NCBI GenBank assembly: GCA_039621445.1
Contig: CP154956.1
Span: 31,192,667 to 31,256,666, forward strand
Reading direction: 5' to 3'
From: Euglena gracilis
Lineage: Eukaryota > Euglenida > Euglenophyceae > Euglenales
Length of the DNA: 64,000 bases
Position 1 is the first letter of the stretch. Each line of letters starts with the position of its first letter. The translations under genes and the position numbers were made by a program. The notes beneath the pieces were generated by a model. It was not told the origin of the DNA, made no database searches, and was given only the letters and a program-made list of their open reading frames with translations. Of the stretch, positions 52,601 through 63,901 are shown one piece after another.

Positions 52601-55600
52601 GGACCCGGGGGGGGGGGGTACTGGCTAGCCAATCGGCTAGACACTGGAGAAAGTGGACTAGCTAGACCCCCCTCCCCCCGGGGGGTCCAGGGGTCCCCCG
52701 AACTGGAAAAATGAGGTTGTTAATAGGTTTTTGGCTGATTTTGCTCCAAAAATTCCCAAAAATGGCCAAAAATGGGCATTTTTGGCCATTTTTGGGGGCC
52801 CCCCCCAAAAAAATTCGGCGCTTCGCGCCGGTCACTGGAAATTTTTTTCCACTAGCTAGCCCTGCTAGCAGACCCCCCCTGGGGGGGGGGGGGTCTGCTA
52901 GAAATCCCACTAGCCAAATTTGGACTAGCTGCAGTCCAGCCCCCTTAGTTGCACTACGGCTTCTTGTCTGTTTATGGCCGGCGCTAACTTCGCTTCTGGC
53001 CCAGCTTGCTGTGTGGTGAGTGGCCAGGTACCCCTTACACCAGTCAGTCCAGCCCCCCCCCCCCCCGGGGGGGTACTGCAATCCCTTAAGCAAAAGCCTG
53101 ACGGGGACATATATCATAGGAATACAAGGGAAGGAATGCCACAATATCACAGTTTTATCACATTCATTTTCCAGCTCCAAAAACGCTGGCATTGCAGGCT
53201 CTTGGTTGGTTTTAAAATGGTTGGTGTGCAAAAAATGCACACGCCGACCATTTGTGCAAATTTGCACACCGAAATTGTTTGTATTTCTGTGGGGGTGTTA
53301 CAGAGTCCCAAACAACAGTGTGTTGATGGACAACTTCTCACACGGCAACAAGGGAACTGGTGGCAGTCCTCCTATGCTCTGTATCCCATTCATCAACCAC
53401 CAGTGGTAGAGTTATCTAACAGCTCATTTCTACCTGATTTATATGTTGGGTGTGAATTATCACACCTGTTGTAACCAACTTCAAAAACCACCACAACGTG
53501 CCGAGGGCTGCAGAAAACAACAAAGGGGTGGACTTGTCCCGGTACCTGCGGTTACTTCCCATTTTGATGCCATGGTCAGCTCTGGTCAGCCCTGGTTGGC
53601 CATAGGTGCTTGCCTGTCACCCCACCTCCAGAACACCTCCTGGTGCTGGTAATTGTCATGCAGGAAATGGGGGGAGGTAAAGACCAGGCGTTTTTGTGTA
53701 TTTTTATTTTTTTGTTAAAATTCTCATTTTGGGAGGTCAGTCCTGGGGGCTGGGGGTTTCACAACTCGGCATATTTCAGATAATCAAAAAACCAAATTTG
53801 CACCATTCCCACAGGTATCACCACCAGAAAATTGTGAAAATCAATAAACGGAGGGCCGGCATGTCACAAGCAGTTCAAAAAACCCGGACCCCAACTGTGC
53901 GCAAATGCGCATATCAACAATGTGAAAACGACAATCCAGTTGGCCCCAGACCCTTTTGGGGCTTAGGCAGCGTGACTCTGACTTAAACATTTTTTGTGTG
54001 GGTGTGCGCATCCGCGCTCAGCGACACAATTTTTTTTGAAATTCTTGTTTTAGAGGGTCCCAAAATGTCAGTTATACTGCCTGGATGGGAGGTGTTTTGC
54101 TCTCATTCTTATTATACTCTTTTTGATTTGTAATTCTACCAGAATTTCATTGAATTGCAATTTTTCCAGTGTTTCTGGTGTATTTGTTTAAAGATACAAG
54201 GAAAAATATTTTCCCTTTTCAGTCACTGTGGTGTGGGGTGTTATTATTCGGGCAACCGAACTGGGTCAATTTACACCAACCATTTGCACAAATACACACC
54301 GATCATTGAATTCTCACAAAATTGAAGGTTGGAGGTTCAGTTTTTCCAGCAACATGCAATGTTGAGGAGGCATGGAAGAGCTTTTGTGATCTATTTTTAG
54401 TTTGGTACAAATAATAATAATCCCCCTTTTGGGCCAACCACAACAGCACACAACACACACACCGCACAAATTTTATTAGGGGTTGGTGGTGCCACCAACC
54501 TTAAAAAAATCTTTGCCCCCAACTTCGATTGTCTCAGAACAAAAATCGGAGGGCTTTATTATTTAAGGGTGGTTACATAAAAACAGAGCAAAAATCAGCC
54601 AAAGAGTCAGAAAAACATGTAGACTACCCATTCTGCCCATGATAACAGAGAATTCGCCCCGGGTGCATCACGCTGAGTAGTGCAGTGGGGGGAGCACATT
54701 TGAGCAACGGCCAACCTTTTCATCACAGCGCTTGCCTTCGACGAAGCGCCCCTCGTACACGTCGCCGTCTGCAGTGGTCAACTTCCCAGAAATACCATTG
54801 CTTGTGCAACATCTTCAACTTCAAATAGAGCACGACGATATGCACTGTATTATCCGGCAATATTTGGCAATATGTGTTCGTCCCACAAAAAAAAACACAG
54901 CAAAAAGCATGAACAGGCAGCGTTTGAGAACTTCAAAACCCATGCATAACATGGGTTACTCTATATCATTAAACCATAATCTCAGGAGCCAAAAGAAAAC
55001 TCCCAAAGAAAAAGGTAGAAAAGTATCGTGCGCTGGGGGGCAAGGAACGGTATTATCCCAGAGCCAAAGCGAAGGTTGCCCTGTATGTGGGAAAAAGTTC
55101 AAATACGTCCAACTCCCTGGCACAATGTTCAGATGGGGGGACCGGGTCAGAATCAAAGATGAACTTCCAGGAGTATCCACACCTTGAATTCCCCCTCATA
55201 CACCTCGCCATTCGCAAGCTTCTCCTTCCCGAGGCCGGTACGCTTGCCCTGGACCCACGAGCCCTCATACTGCACAAGAGGAGGACAACACACCAAAAGC
55301 AACGAGCCCCGCACCACACCCCCTTTTCCGGGTCTGACCGGACGGTCGCCAATGGGGATGCCCGTCGATCGCCCGGCCGGAATAGGGCTGGCCTGCGGGC
55401 GCAACCTTGCCGCCGTCCTCGTCGTAGTACAGCACGCCGTGCCCCTCGGGGAGGTCGTCGAACCACTCCCCCTCGTACCGCCAGCCCCCCAGCTCCGGGG
55501 AGCGGCGGGTGGACTGCCACGTCATCTTGCCCTTACCGTGCCGCAGGTCGTTCTTCCACTGGCCTGCACCATGGAGAGAAAGCTGAGGGGCTATGGGCTC

Positions 55601-56746
55601 TGGGCAAGCACACGTGGGGCGAACGGAGTGTGCAAAGAGTTGGGGCGAGTGAGACTTTGGAAGCGTTTCCGGTCCCCTGCGACGCCGGGGTGAGTGAGAC
55701 TGGTAATGGAACAACCAACAGCGATTCAAACCAACAGCAATTCAAAATAGAGAAATACAACACAGAGGCGAATGGACACCCCACGGTGACATCAACTGTG
55801 GCCGGGAGGGTTCCCATCAGAACGAGAGCACACCCTCGTAGCGGTCACCTGGGGCGTACTCCATCACCCCACGGCCCGTACGCACGTTCTGCTTGAACTC
55901 GCCTGCACAGCATGGCCGACGTTCCACCAGAGGCACTGGGTCCCGGGTGTCTCTGTATCCGGCTCGGGTTGGCACAGCCGCGGATGAGGGACAACCACAG
56001 CCAAGCCCCTGCACACCCGCATCCATCCAGCCTCACATTCCAGCCCAAAAAAACACACCCACAATCACCCACCCATCCACCCACCCACTCACTCACCCAC
56101 TCGCTCACCATCACACTCGCTCACTCACCCACCCACCCACCAACAGGAATTAGTGCTTATCCGTAGTTGGGGGCAGGGGTTTTTTTAAAGCCCGGGGGGG
56201 AGGGAGAGGGGGTCGGCACGGCACCCACCCACCCCCTGGGGTGAGTCCCCCCGGGGGGGGGGGGGGTCCAGGGGACCCACACTTTTGCCTGAAAATGGCC
56301 AAATGCTAAAAATAGCACCCTTTTCAAATTTTTCGGCGCCTTCGGCGCCGAAAAAGATATACCCACCAGCCCCTACCCCCGAACCCCCCCCCCCCGGGGG
56401 GAGGAGGTCCAAGAGACCCACCCACCCTACCCCCCCTCCCCCCCTGGGAGGGGGTCCAAGACTAAAAAAAACCCCCTGGTTGGAGGTCAAATCCATAGTT
56501 ATCCGTAATTATCTGAGTAATCCGTAATTGCAAAAACGCCCACACCGACTGGGCCAACCATCCAAAGGGGTTGAAATGACATGAATAAAAAACAGAAAGA
56601 ATATGGCGCGCATCCAATAGAAGCTAATTAACCCCTCCCCTCCCCATTCGTCAAAAATCCTCATCATACATATCTGTAATGATCCGTTTCAGGATGAGCA
56701 CAAATACCTGCCCTCATCCACCCACCCACCCACCCACACACGCACG

Positions 56747-56791
<45 letters not shown>

Positions 56792-56794
56792 ACG

Positions 56795-56830
<36 letters not shown>

Positions 56831-59800
56831 GGTGTACTTGTCGCCGTTGGAGTAGATGATCGTCCCTGCGCCTTCCTTCCAAGTTGCCCGCTGAGGCTCA
56901 TTCTTAACCTCTTGGTGGGCCGTTCCCTTCGCTGCCTTTTCCCTGAGTGGCCGCAACTCCACCTCTGTGGACGTCATCCGGGCCACCTGCAGGGACCGAA
57001 TACCGATGCACTTCACAAATCAGGAAAACAGTGAATGAAGCCAACACTGCTTGGAGCAAAAACATGGTCACCAACAAAATGAGAAGTACAAAAAATTATG
57101 TGGTGCAATACAACCCAATTTCACACACAGCGCATTAACGCAATCTAATAAATGGACAAATAAGGAACGAACGATGATTCAAAACATGAACAGCACGCCA
57201 TCATGTGTGCATGTCCTTCCTGGCAGCCCTACCTGCCCATTCACAAACTCGGAGGCGTAGCTCTGGCCATTCTGGTAGATGACCCCCGTGACCCGCTTCC
57301 CGGAGTCGTACTCCCCCTCATAGCGGTCGCCGCTGGCGAACAGGTAGATGCCGTGTCCATGCATCTGGTTCTTGGCGAAGGTGCCCTCGTACTTGTCCCC
57401 GTTCGGGAACCACATGGTGCCCTCGCCCTTCATCTCCCCCTGGATGAAATACCCCTCGAACTTACTGTGGTCTGCGACGACCGAAATGGGACCGGTTGGC
57501 TGGCAATCCAATCCGCGCCCAGCCGGGGAGGAATGGGCGAATCCCGGTTTGTCTGACAGCAACATCAAACCTTAAATTCTCGAGCCACTGTACCCCCCCT
57601 CCAAGGAAAGTGCTCAAAAAAGCATTGGCGCCAAAAAAATTGGCCACAGTGTGTTGGAGGATGAGCATAACTGGCATGACAAAAAAAAAACAGCTGCGAC
57701 AATGCGCACGTGTGGTAGATGGCTGTCCATCACATAGCTTATTAGTTGGGGTGTGATGGTAAATGCGGTTTCATTTTGGTTGCAAATCTGCAAAACAAAC
57801 GCCCCCAATGCCCCAGCACCGGCAAAGAGGGACCTTTGAACTCCAGCAGCCCTCGTCCGTGCCGCTTGTTGTCCTTGAAGCTGCCCACGTACACCTCCCC
57901 CGTGGAGTGGAGCGTCTCCCCGCCACCCCCCTGCCCCGGCCCTCTTGGCCGGAGGTCGGGTGGCGTAGGTCCAAACGCCTTGGCAGGGGTTAAGTGATCG
58001 GGGGGTCCCGGACCCCACAGGTCGGACCCCCCCTCCCCAGGGATGCACAGGAAGCCTTGAGGGGGCCCCCACCTCAAATTGATGTGGGCCGGGAAAATTT
58101 TCGGTTTTCTGGACGGGCAAAAAGCCGAATATCAGGCCAAAATTGTTGGAAAATACCTGGTTTTTCTTTGAAAAATTCCAAAAATGCCCACTTTCTGACA
58201 TTTGTGAAAAAAAATTTGTGGAAAACGCCAAATTTCAAAACAAAAAAACACTCAAAAGTGAGGACTGAGGGCGTTTTCTGGCGCTGCACACCGGAAGAAA
58301 GATTTTGCCTACCGACATCTAGGGGGGGGGAGGAGGCAGAGCAGCAGCCCAGCCTGGCCAGGCCCGGCCGGACTGGCAGTTTTAACCAACCCCCCCCAGT
58401 TTCGACTTGACTCTGCCATTTTGCCAGGTTAGATCTTTGGTATAAAAAAATTGACTCTTCAAAAAATATCTCGAGAAAACGTAGATTGTGTCCGAAAATT
58501 GTCTGGCAGACGAAATGCACCCCTGGAGACCCTCTTTCCTCCATACACCGTTTTAGCCGTCAACACACCTGGCCTGTGTTCCAGCTCAGTTTTGTGGCCC
58601 AAAACAGCCGAAAACGGTGTGTTTTTGGGGTCGTTTTTTTGTATAAAAAAATCGACTTTTTCAAATTATCTCGACAATGAAGCAAAATCAAAGGAAATAT
58701 CCGGAGACCAAAAATGAAGCCCTTGGAATGCCCTCCAACCATGGTTTACTTTTCCCCTTTTCCCCTTCGTGTAGCCCGAGTTACGGCCATTGTTCGGCCA
58801 ATTTTGGTACGTTTCTGGGGCCATTTTGGGTTGTTTTCAGGGTCAAAAAAACTCCAAGTTTCCAAAATATCTCGGAAATGAAGCAGAATCAAAGGAAATG
58901 TTTGGCGATCTAAAACAAAACCTTTGGAACGCCCTATCTAATGGTATTTTGAAGTTCCTGTAACTCCACAGCTAGCCCGAGCTATTGGCACTTCAAAGCC
59001 GTTTCTCTCCAAGTGCTGTGCAATTTTGGCTTGTTTTCACTCAGCAGTTTGTGGGCCATTTCGGAGTCAGAAAATCGAAAAATTTTCTTTTGATTGGCCA
59101 CCATTCTGGAGATATTCTAAAACTTTCGATTTTTTTTACCCCAAAATTGTCCAAAAAAACTGGTCAAAACGGGCTGTACTTGGGAGCTGGCCCTGGAAGC
59201 CTGTACAGTGTGATTGAGGTTCCCTGGTAGAGGGTCCCCCGGGTGGAGGTGATTCAGAAAGCCGGGATCCAGTCACTTGCGACTGGGGAAAAAAACCCGG
59301 GAACAGGTCGGGGGCAGGGGTTTTTTTTAAGACCGGAGGGGGGGGTCGGCACCCACCCACCCCCTGGGGTGGGCCCCCTGGGGGGGGGGTCCCAGGGGAC
59401 CCACCCACTTTTGCCCGAAAATGGCAAAATGGCACCTTTTTCAAAATTTATTCCACCAGCCCCTACCCTGTATCAAAAAGTTATACCCACCAGCCCCTAC
59501 CCCGACACCCCCCGGGGGAGGGGAGGGGGTCCGGGGGCCAGGTTTTGAATAGTGCTGAGCTCTTAATAAGCGCTCACCCACCCCTGACACCCCCATCTAA
59601 ACCGGCCCACTCCATGGAGCTCTGTTCACTAAAATGCAAAGGTTTTGTGCCCGAAACAGGGCGCCGCGGGGTGGAAAAACACTCATTTTTGGCCCAAAAT
59701 ACACCTTTCCGGGTCTGGGGAGATAAAAAAACAGCACTTTGTCGTGTTTTTTTTGACCCGAAAATGACCGGAAGTGAGTGGGTTGACAGCCCAAAACGGT

Positions 59801-62800
59801 GCGCCAGGGGGTTGAAAAACGCTCATTTTCGGCCCAAAAACAGTTTTTTCTGGGTCCGGGAGGCCAAAAAAAAAACAACATCATTTCGGGCAAAATTTTT
59901 TTTCGATTTTTCCGACTTTTTTTGACCCGAAAATGACCCAAAGTCAATGGGTTGGCAGCCCAAAACGGGGCGCTGGCGGGTCGAAAAACGCTCATTTTCG
60001 GCTCAAAAACAGTTTTTCTGGGTCCGCGGCCAAAAAAACATCGTTTCGGGCAAAAAAAAATTTCGATTTTTTTCGACTTTTTTTGACCCGTGATGATCAT
60101 GGGTCATGATGCGCTTCATCGGTCATGATGCGCATCATGGGTCATGATGGGCATCATCGGTCATGATGGGCATCATGGATCATGATGGGCATCATGGGCC
60201 ATGATGGGCATCATGGGTCATGATGCACCTCATGGGTCATAATGTGCCTCATGGGTCATGATGCGCCTCATGGGTCATGATGAGCCTCATGGGTCATGAT
60301 GCGCATCATGGGTCATGATGCGCATCATGGGTCATGATGGGCATCATTGGTGGTCATGATGCGCATCATGGGTCATGATGGGCATCATTGGTCATGATGC
60401 GCCTCATGGGTCATGATGCGCATCATGGCCATCACGGGTTATGATGGCCATGATGGTCGAAAAACGCCCATTTTCGGCTCGAAAACCCTTTTTTCCGGGT
60501 CTGGGAGGCCAAAAAAACATGGTTTTGGCGGAAAAAATTTTCGATATTTTTCGCCTTTTTTTGGCCGAAAATGGCCAAGTCCACCAGTGGAAAAAGTGTA
60601 CAAAATGGCCAAAATCGGCTGAAAAACGGCCGTATCTCAGGATACGCGAACAGTTGCAGGGAAATCAAAAATACCGGTAGATGGGGCGTTCCAAAGGCTT
60701 CAAATTGGGTCTCCGGACATTTCCTTTGATTTTGCTTCATTTTGGAGAAATTTTGAAAATATTGATTTTTGGCCTAATTTTGGCCGAAAACGGTGGAAAA
60801 GGGGTATAAAAAGGCCCGTTGGCCGAAAACGGCCATATCTCAGGCTAGGTGGGGAGTTGCGGAGAAATCAAAATATCAGTAGATGGGGCGTTCCAAGGGT
60901 TTCAAATGAGGTCTCCGGACATTTCCTTTCATTTTGCTTCATTTGGGAGAAATTTTGAAAATTGACATTTTTTGGCCGAAATGGCAGAGTCCAAAGGGGG
61001 GGGGGGGCTTATCTAGGGGGGGGGGCGGGCCGATCCTACCCAGTTTGGACCCCTTCGCACGTGAATAACTCGGGCCTGGTGGGGAGTTGGGGGTCAACCC
61101 CAGGTGATTCGGAAACTGGTCCGTGGTCATGGTGATAATCTGCCGGTTGGGGGGGTGTACCCCCTGTTCCCCGGTAGTAAGCTTTTGCTCTTACTCTAAA
61201 CATGTAAGAACTCAGAGACCCCCCATACCACCTACCTCAATACCGACAGGCTTCCCATCTATCCCTGCCCCCGTTCAAAACCAACACTAACTTGTACCCT
61301 GGGGGCCCAGAACCCACCCAGTCAAGTGAAGGGTGGGCAGGGGCACCCTCCTCCTCCTCCCACCAAACTCTGGCCCCATTAATATCAAACCCCCCCTCTG
61401 ATTTCTTCGTCCCTTCATCACTTCTCTGATAGGAAACCGTCCTGTCAAGGGCTGTGCTGCTTCAGAGAACCCTCAGGACACTGCAACTGCCGGAGGGCAA
61501 CCCAGCAGCGGGGTGGTCGGTCCCCATGCCTTGGCGCTTGTCGTTCACGAAAGCGCCCTCATACGTGTCCCCGCTGGGCAGGGTGAGGACCCCGCAGCCG
61601 TGCCTGTTGGGGGTTTACGGCAAACGCGGCAAACACGGCAAACGCGGCAGCGCGCATTTGAGTGCGTTTGGCGGCGATTCGGAGTTGGGTGCGAGGGAGG
61701 AGCGACAGCAGCGGGGGATTTTTGGGGGAAGGGCATCGCAGGTCCACCCCCTCATCCACAGCGCCATGGAGCGCACCGAAGATCATTCGCCCACTCGCCT
61801 TCGTACTTCGTCCCATCGCGGTAGGCCAGGATGCCGGCCCCGCAGCGCTTGCCCACCACCCAATCCCCTGTGCAGCGACGCCGGTGGCACCTGAATCCCA
61901 ACGCTGCTGGGGATCGCCAAAGGGGTCCAGATGCAAAAAAAAAACCCACACACAACACACGCACACACACAGCACAGCACACAACACACACACAACACAA
62001 CACACACACACACACACACGCAATGCAAAAAAACTTTTTTTTGATGAAAAGGACTTGGAAAGATTTTCACCTCCTCTGGGAGATAATTCTCACTATGCAA
62101 CATCACTCATTGTGCATGTTTTGAACAATCATCCACAATCCAAATAGGTAGGTCCTTTGTGCAACAGAATCCTCACACTCATGAGCAAAACCTCACTCAG
62201 CCAGCTGGCAAAACAACCAGTTCTGTTTCCATTTCTTGGCAGGAAATCTAAAATTAAATCCCTTTTAGACAACACCCAAATATAATAACCTCCTCCTCCT
62301 ATGAAGTTACAACAACAGTGAACGTCGCTGCTGGCACACCTTTGTACTCGTCGCCACTGGTGTATGTCATCGTGCCAAAACCATCAATCACCCATCCCTG
62401 TGAGTCAAATATCCTGTGTGCGGGTGCCGCAGGGCTGCACAGATCGCCCCCCCCCATCCAGCTGGGGGTGAGGGCACCACCCTGCTACAAAACAGCGCAG
62501 GGGAAAATTGACATGACAATCGACGCCTCTGGAAAAAAAAGGGGGGCAGGAGGGATCACTTCCCCACCACCCACATGGTTTCCAGGATTCCCGTTTCGCC
62601 CCTCCTCCAACCTTGGCACTGAATCACTGACAAAATGAGGAAAAAATCTCCCGCCAACATCACACGTCCGTGGGGTTGGCACACCGCATGGCCCAACTCG
62701 TCCTTCAACTCCCCGGTGTACTTGTGGCCAGAGTGTCGCCTAATGACCCCGGGGGGGGGACTCAGGGGCTGGAAAATTTGGTCTGGCTGAAAAGGCTTTC

Positions 62801-63162
62801 ATCAGGATGTTGGTTAAGGACCCGGGGGGGGGGGGGTCCAGCTCAGAGGTTGGAAAACTTGGGCTGGCTGGAAAAAGGCTCCCATAGGGGTCCCGGGCTG
62901 GAGATGGACTGAAATATCGAAATTGGAAAAATGTCCAAAAAAAACAAATTCGCAAAAAAAATTGATTTTTTGACCCCAAATATGTTTGGGGCAGCTTTTT
63001 TCCAACCCATCTCGGCCCATTTTTACCCTTGGTGGGTGGGGTGACCCTCCCAGGGTGGCGTCCAGCTCAAGCGACGCCTTGCTTGTGGCCCTCCTCCGTG
63101 ATGATGGTCTTCACAAAGCGGGAGGGGTCGCGGGTGGAGCGGGCCATGGGGCTTTCGGCCAT
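49685..63162 (-). CDS. MORN-repeat protein, 17 exons, 560 aa, complete model
   Basis: The exons are 63162-63085, 62723-62685, 62397-62340, 61867-61777, 61603-61531, 57978-57834, 57471-57233, 56986-56830, 55902-55834, 55563-55406, 55269-55183, 55080-55039, 54766-54716, 51656-51552, 51323-51243, 50307-50182 and 49768-49685. Exon phases agree throughout, giving 1683 nt from ATG to TGA. The protein has about 18 MORN repeats of the pattern Y.G.(F/W)..G..HG.G (for example [28 protein letters not shown]). There is a non-MORN linker after exon 5 ([18 protein letters not shown]) and another in exon 8 ([15 protein letters not shown]). MORN repeats commonly bind membranes or act as structural scaffolds; no catalytic domain is fused. 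Introns 1, 5, 12 and 16 lack GT-AG and follow the CAG/CTG rule. The other twelve are conventional, intron 15 being GC-AG. Confidence 0.9.
49769..50181. mobile_element. Non-GT-AG intron 16 of the MORN gene, containing another element
   Basis: On the coding strand the intron starts GGT-CAG and ends CTG-TGGGT. Removing it joins GVRGP to [12 protein letters not shown] and leads to the stop codon. The flanks are not duplicated. A competing GT donor one base away (GTCAGC) gives the wrong phase with every AG tested. The 300-bp element 49855-50154 lies inside. Confidence 0.7.
49855..50154. mobile_element. Inverted-repeat element nested in MORN intron 16
   Basis: Left CATACAATTTTTTATCGACC and right (reversed) CAGGCAATTGCTTAAGCAC are similar inverted ends. 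Both sides are flanked by GCCCCCAT (49847-49854, 50155-50162), an exact 8-bp duplication. It contains paired CCAGTCAGTCAC repeats, C-run/G-run palindromes and a GGCGCCTTCGGCGCC hairpin. Confidence 0.9.
52586..53100. mobile_element. Family A element inside GT-AG intron 13 of the MORN gene
   Basis: It begins CAGGCTTTTGCTTAAGGACC and ends CCCTTAAGCAAAAGCCTG, with identical flanks ACGGGGAC (52578-52585, 53101-53108). Near its right end a short foreign piece (about 52945-53045, starting TTAGTTGCACTACGGCTTCT) is flanked by repeated AGTCCAGCCCC. That piece resembles 19371-19425. Confidence 0.92.
54767..55038. mobile_element. Non-GT-AG intron 12 of the MORN gene
   Basis: On the coding strand it starts CCC-CAG and ends CTG-CAGAC. 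Excision joins GSGIIPFLA to [13 protein letters not shown], completing a MORN repeat. Terminal inverted repeats are weak and no flanking duplication is visible, so it may be an old, decayed member of the class. Confidence 0.65.
56174..56478. mobile_element. Family C element inside GT-AG intron 8 of the MORN gene
   Basis: It starts CAGGGGTTTTTTTAAAGCCC and ends AGACTAAAAAAAACCCCCTG. The flanks GTTGGGGG and GTTGGAGG match at 7 of 8. It has a GGCGCCTTCGGCGCC hairpin and C-run/G-run palindromes. Terminal sequence is close to the 6036-6256 intron and to a single end at 59316. Confidence 0.88.
56738..56830. repeat. (CA)n / (GCAC)n microsatellite at a splice donor
   Basis: A CA run of about 90 bp. 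On the coding strand it forms the start of intron 8 (GTGTGTGTG) directly after exon 8. Confidence 0.95.
59545..61225. repeat. Dispersed repeat X, copy 2
   Basis: Inverted relative to 23698-25440, from GTGCTGAGCTCTTAATAAG to TCTTACTCTAAACATG. It carries the 19-bp minisatellite instead of some internal sequence, and lacks the family A insertion of copy 1. Confidence 0.8.
60094..60440. repeat. 19-bp minisatellite, about 18 copies
   Basis: The unit is GGGTCATGATGCGCATCAT with substitutions at a few fixed positions (GCGCAT, GGGCAT, GCGCCT). Each unit contains TCATGA and ATGATGCGCATCAT palindromes. There are no spacers, so it is not a CRISPR array. Confidence 0.95.
61945..62022. repeat. (CA)n-rich microsatellite in MORN intron 3
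   Basis: Imperfect ACACA and ACAGCACA repeats. Confidence 0.9.
62729..63081. mobile_element. Inverted-repeat intron 1 of the MORN gene (family B)
   Basis: Left CAGAGTGTCGCCTAATGACC and right (reversed) CAAGGCGTCGCTTGAGCTGG are inverted. The flanks CTTGTGGC (62721-62728, 63082-63089) are identical. The 3+5 excision gives [11 protein letters not shown], the first MORN repeat. The interior holds two TCCAGCTCAGAGGTTGG-type blocks, and a second nested left end, CAGGATGTTGGTTAAGGACC, begins at 62803. Confidence 0.92.
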
Positions 63163-63901
63163 CGTGCCGGGGTATGCACTGAACACTGTGGGGAAGGGTA
63201 GCAGGTAACACTGTGGGGTGGGGTGTGGAGTGGGGGCAGGCATCTGTCGCCTGGGGAGGGGGGGGGGTGGGGTGGGGGGCCGGGCCCCCCGCAGGGTGCG
63301 CAAACGCCGCCAATGTCTACGCCATCAAGCCACGTATGGGTAGCTCAGTGCCCCGGCTGGACATTCCCCAAGAGGATGAAAGTGTTCATTTGCGCCAAGA
63401 AAAGGCTCCGGGATCCAAACCATCCCATCCATCTGAATGAAACGACAGGGGGGCAGGCAAGTTTTTGAGGTGCCAAAAAAACTTCAAAAAAACTTCAAAA
63501 TATTTTTGGCCAAACTGATACATTCTTTAAATACCTTAAGAAAATCTTGGAAAAATTATGATTAATTCTGTATGTTTGACAAACTTTTTGGACTGCATAC
63601 ATTTCTGCTGGCGAGGACTTAAAAAGTTCATCCCCTTGGGGGAAGGTTTTTATGCAAAACCACAATTTCTCACCCCCCAAAAACATGTAAACATGGGCAT
63701 TAACATGAACATGAACACGAGCAAAGCCGTGAGTAATGAAAATTCCCAAAAGACAAAATTTATTCAATGGAAAAAAAGAGCTTGCAAAGGTGTTATTGAA
63801 ACTTAAACATTTATAATTCCCCATCGAACCTTAAAAAAATGCCTTAAAGCCCTAAAATTTGACTTTTAAAAAAATCCTCAAAAGCCAATGCCTGCCTGGG
63901 G

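Larger units (their letters stand above)
57979..61530. mobile_element. 3.55-kb non-GT-AG intron 5 of the MORN gene
   Basis: The left end CAGGGGTTAAGTGATCGGGG and right end (reversed) ATGGGGACCGACCACCCC are weakly similar. CGCCTTGG precedes the left end and TGCCTTGG follows the right. Cutting five bases past CTG joins VNDKRQ to [10 protein letters not shown] and keeps the frame into [15 protein letters not shown]. The interior holds repeat X copy 2, a 19-bp minisatellite and a single family C end at 59316. Confidence 0.65.

Noticed and set aside
57884-57978. A 38-nt hairpin mini-intron in MORN exon 6
   Set aside because: It was needed only under a different choice of the exon 5/6 junction. 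The junction five bases after CTG leaves the frame open through this stretch as a Pro/Gly linker.
60094-60440. Possible CRISPR array
   Set aside because: The 19-bp units are contiguous with no spacers, and the genome is eukaryotic.
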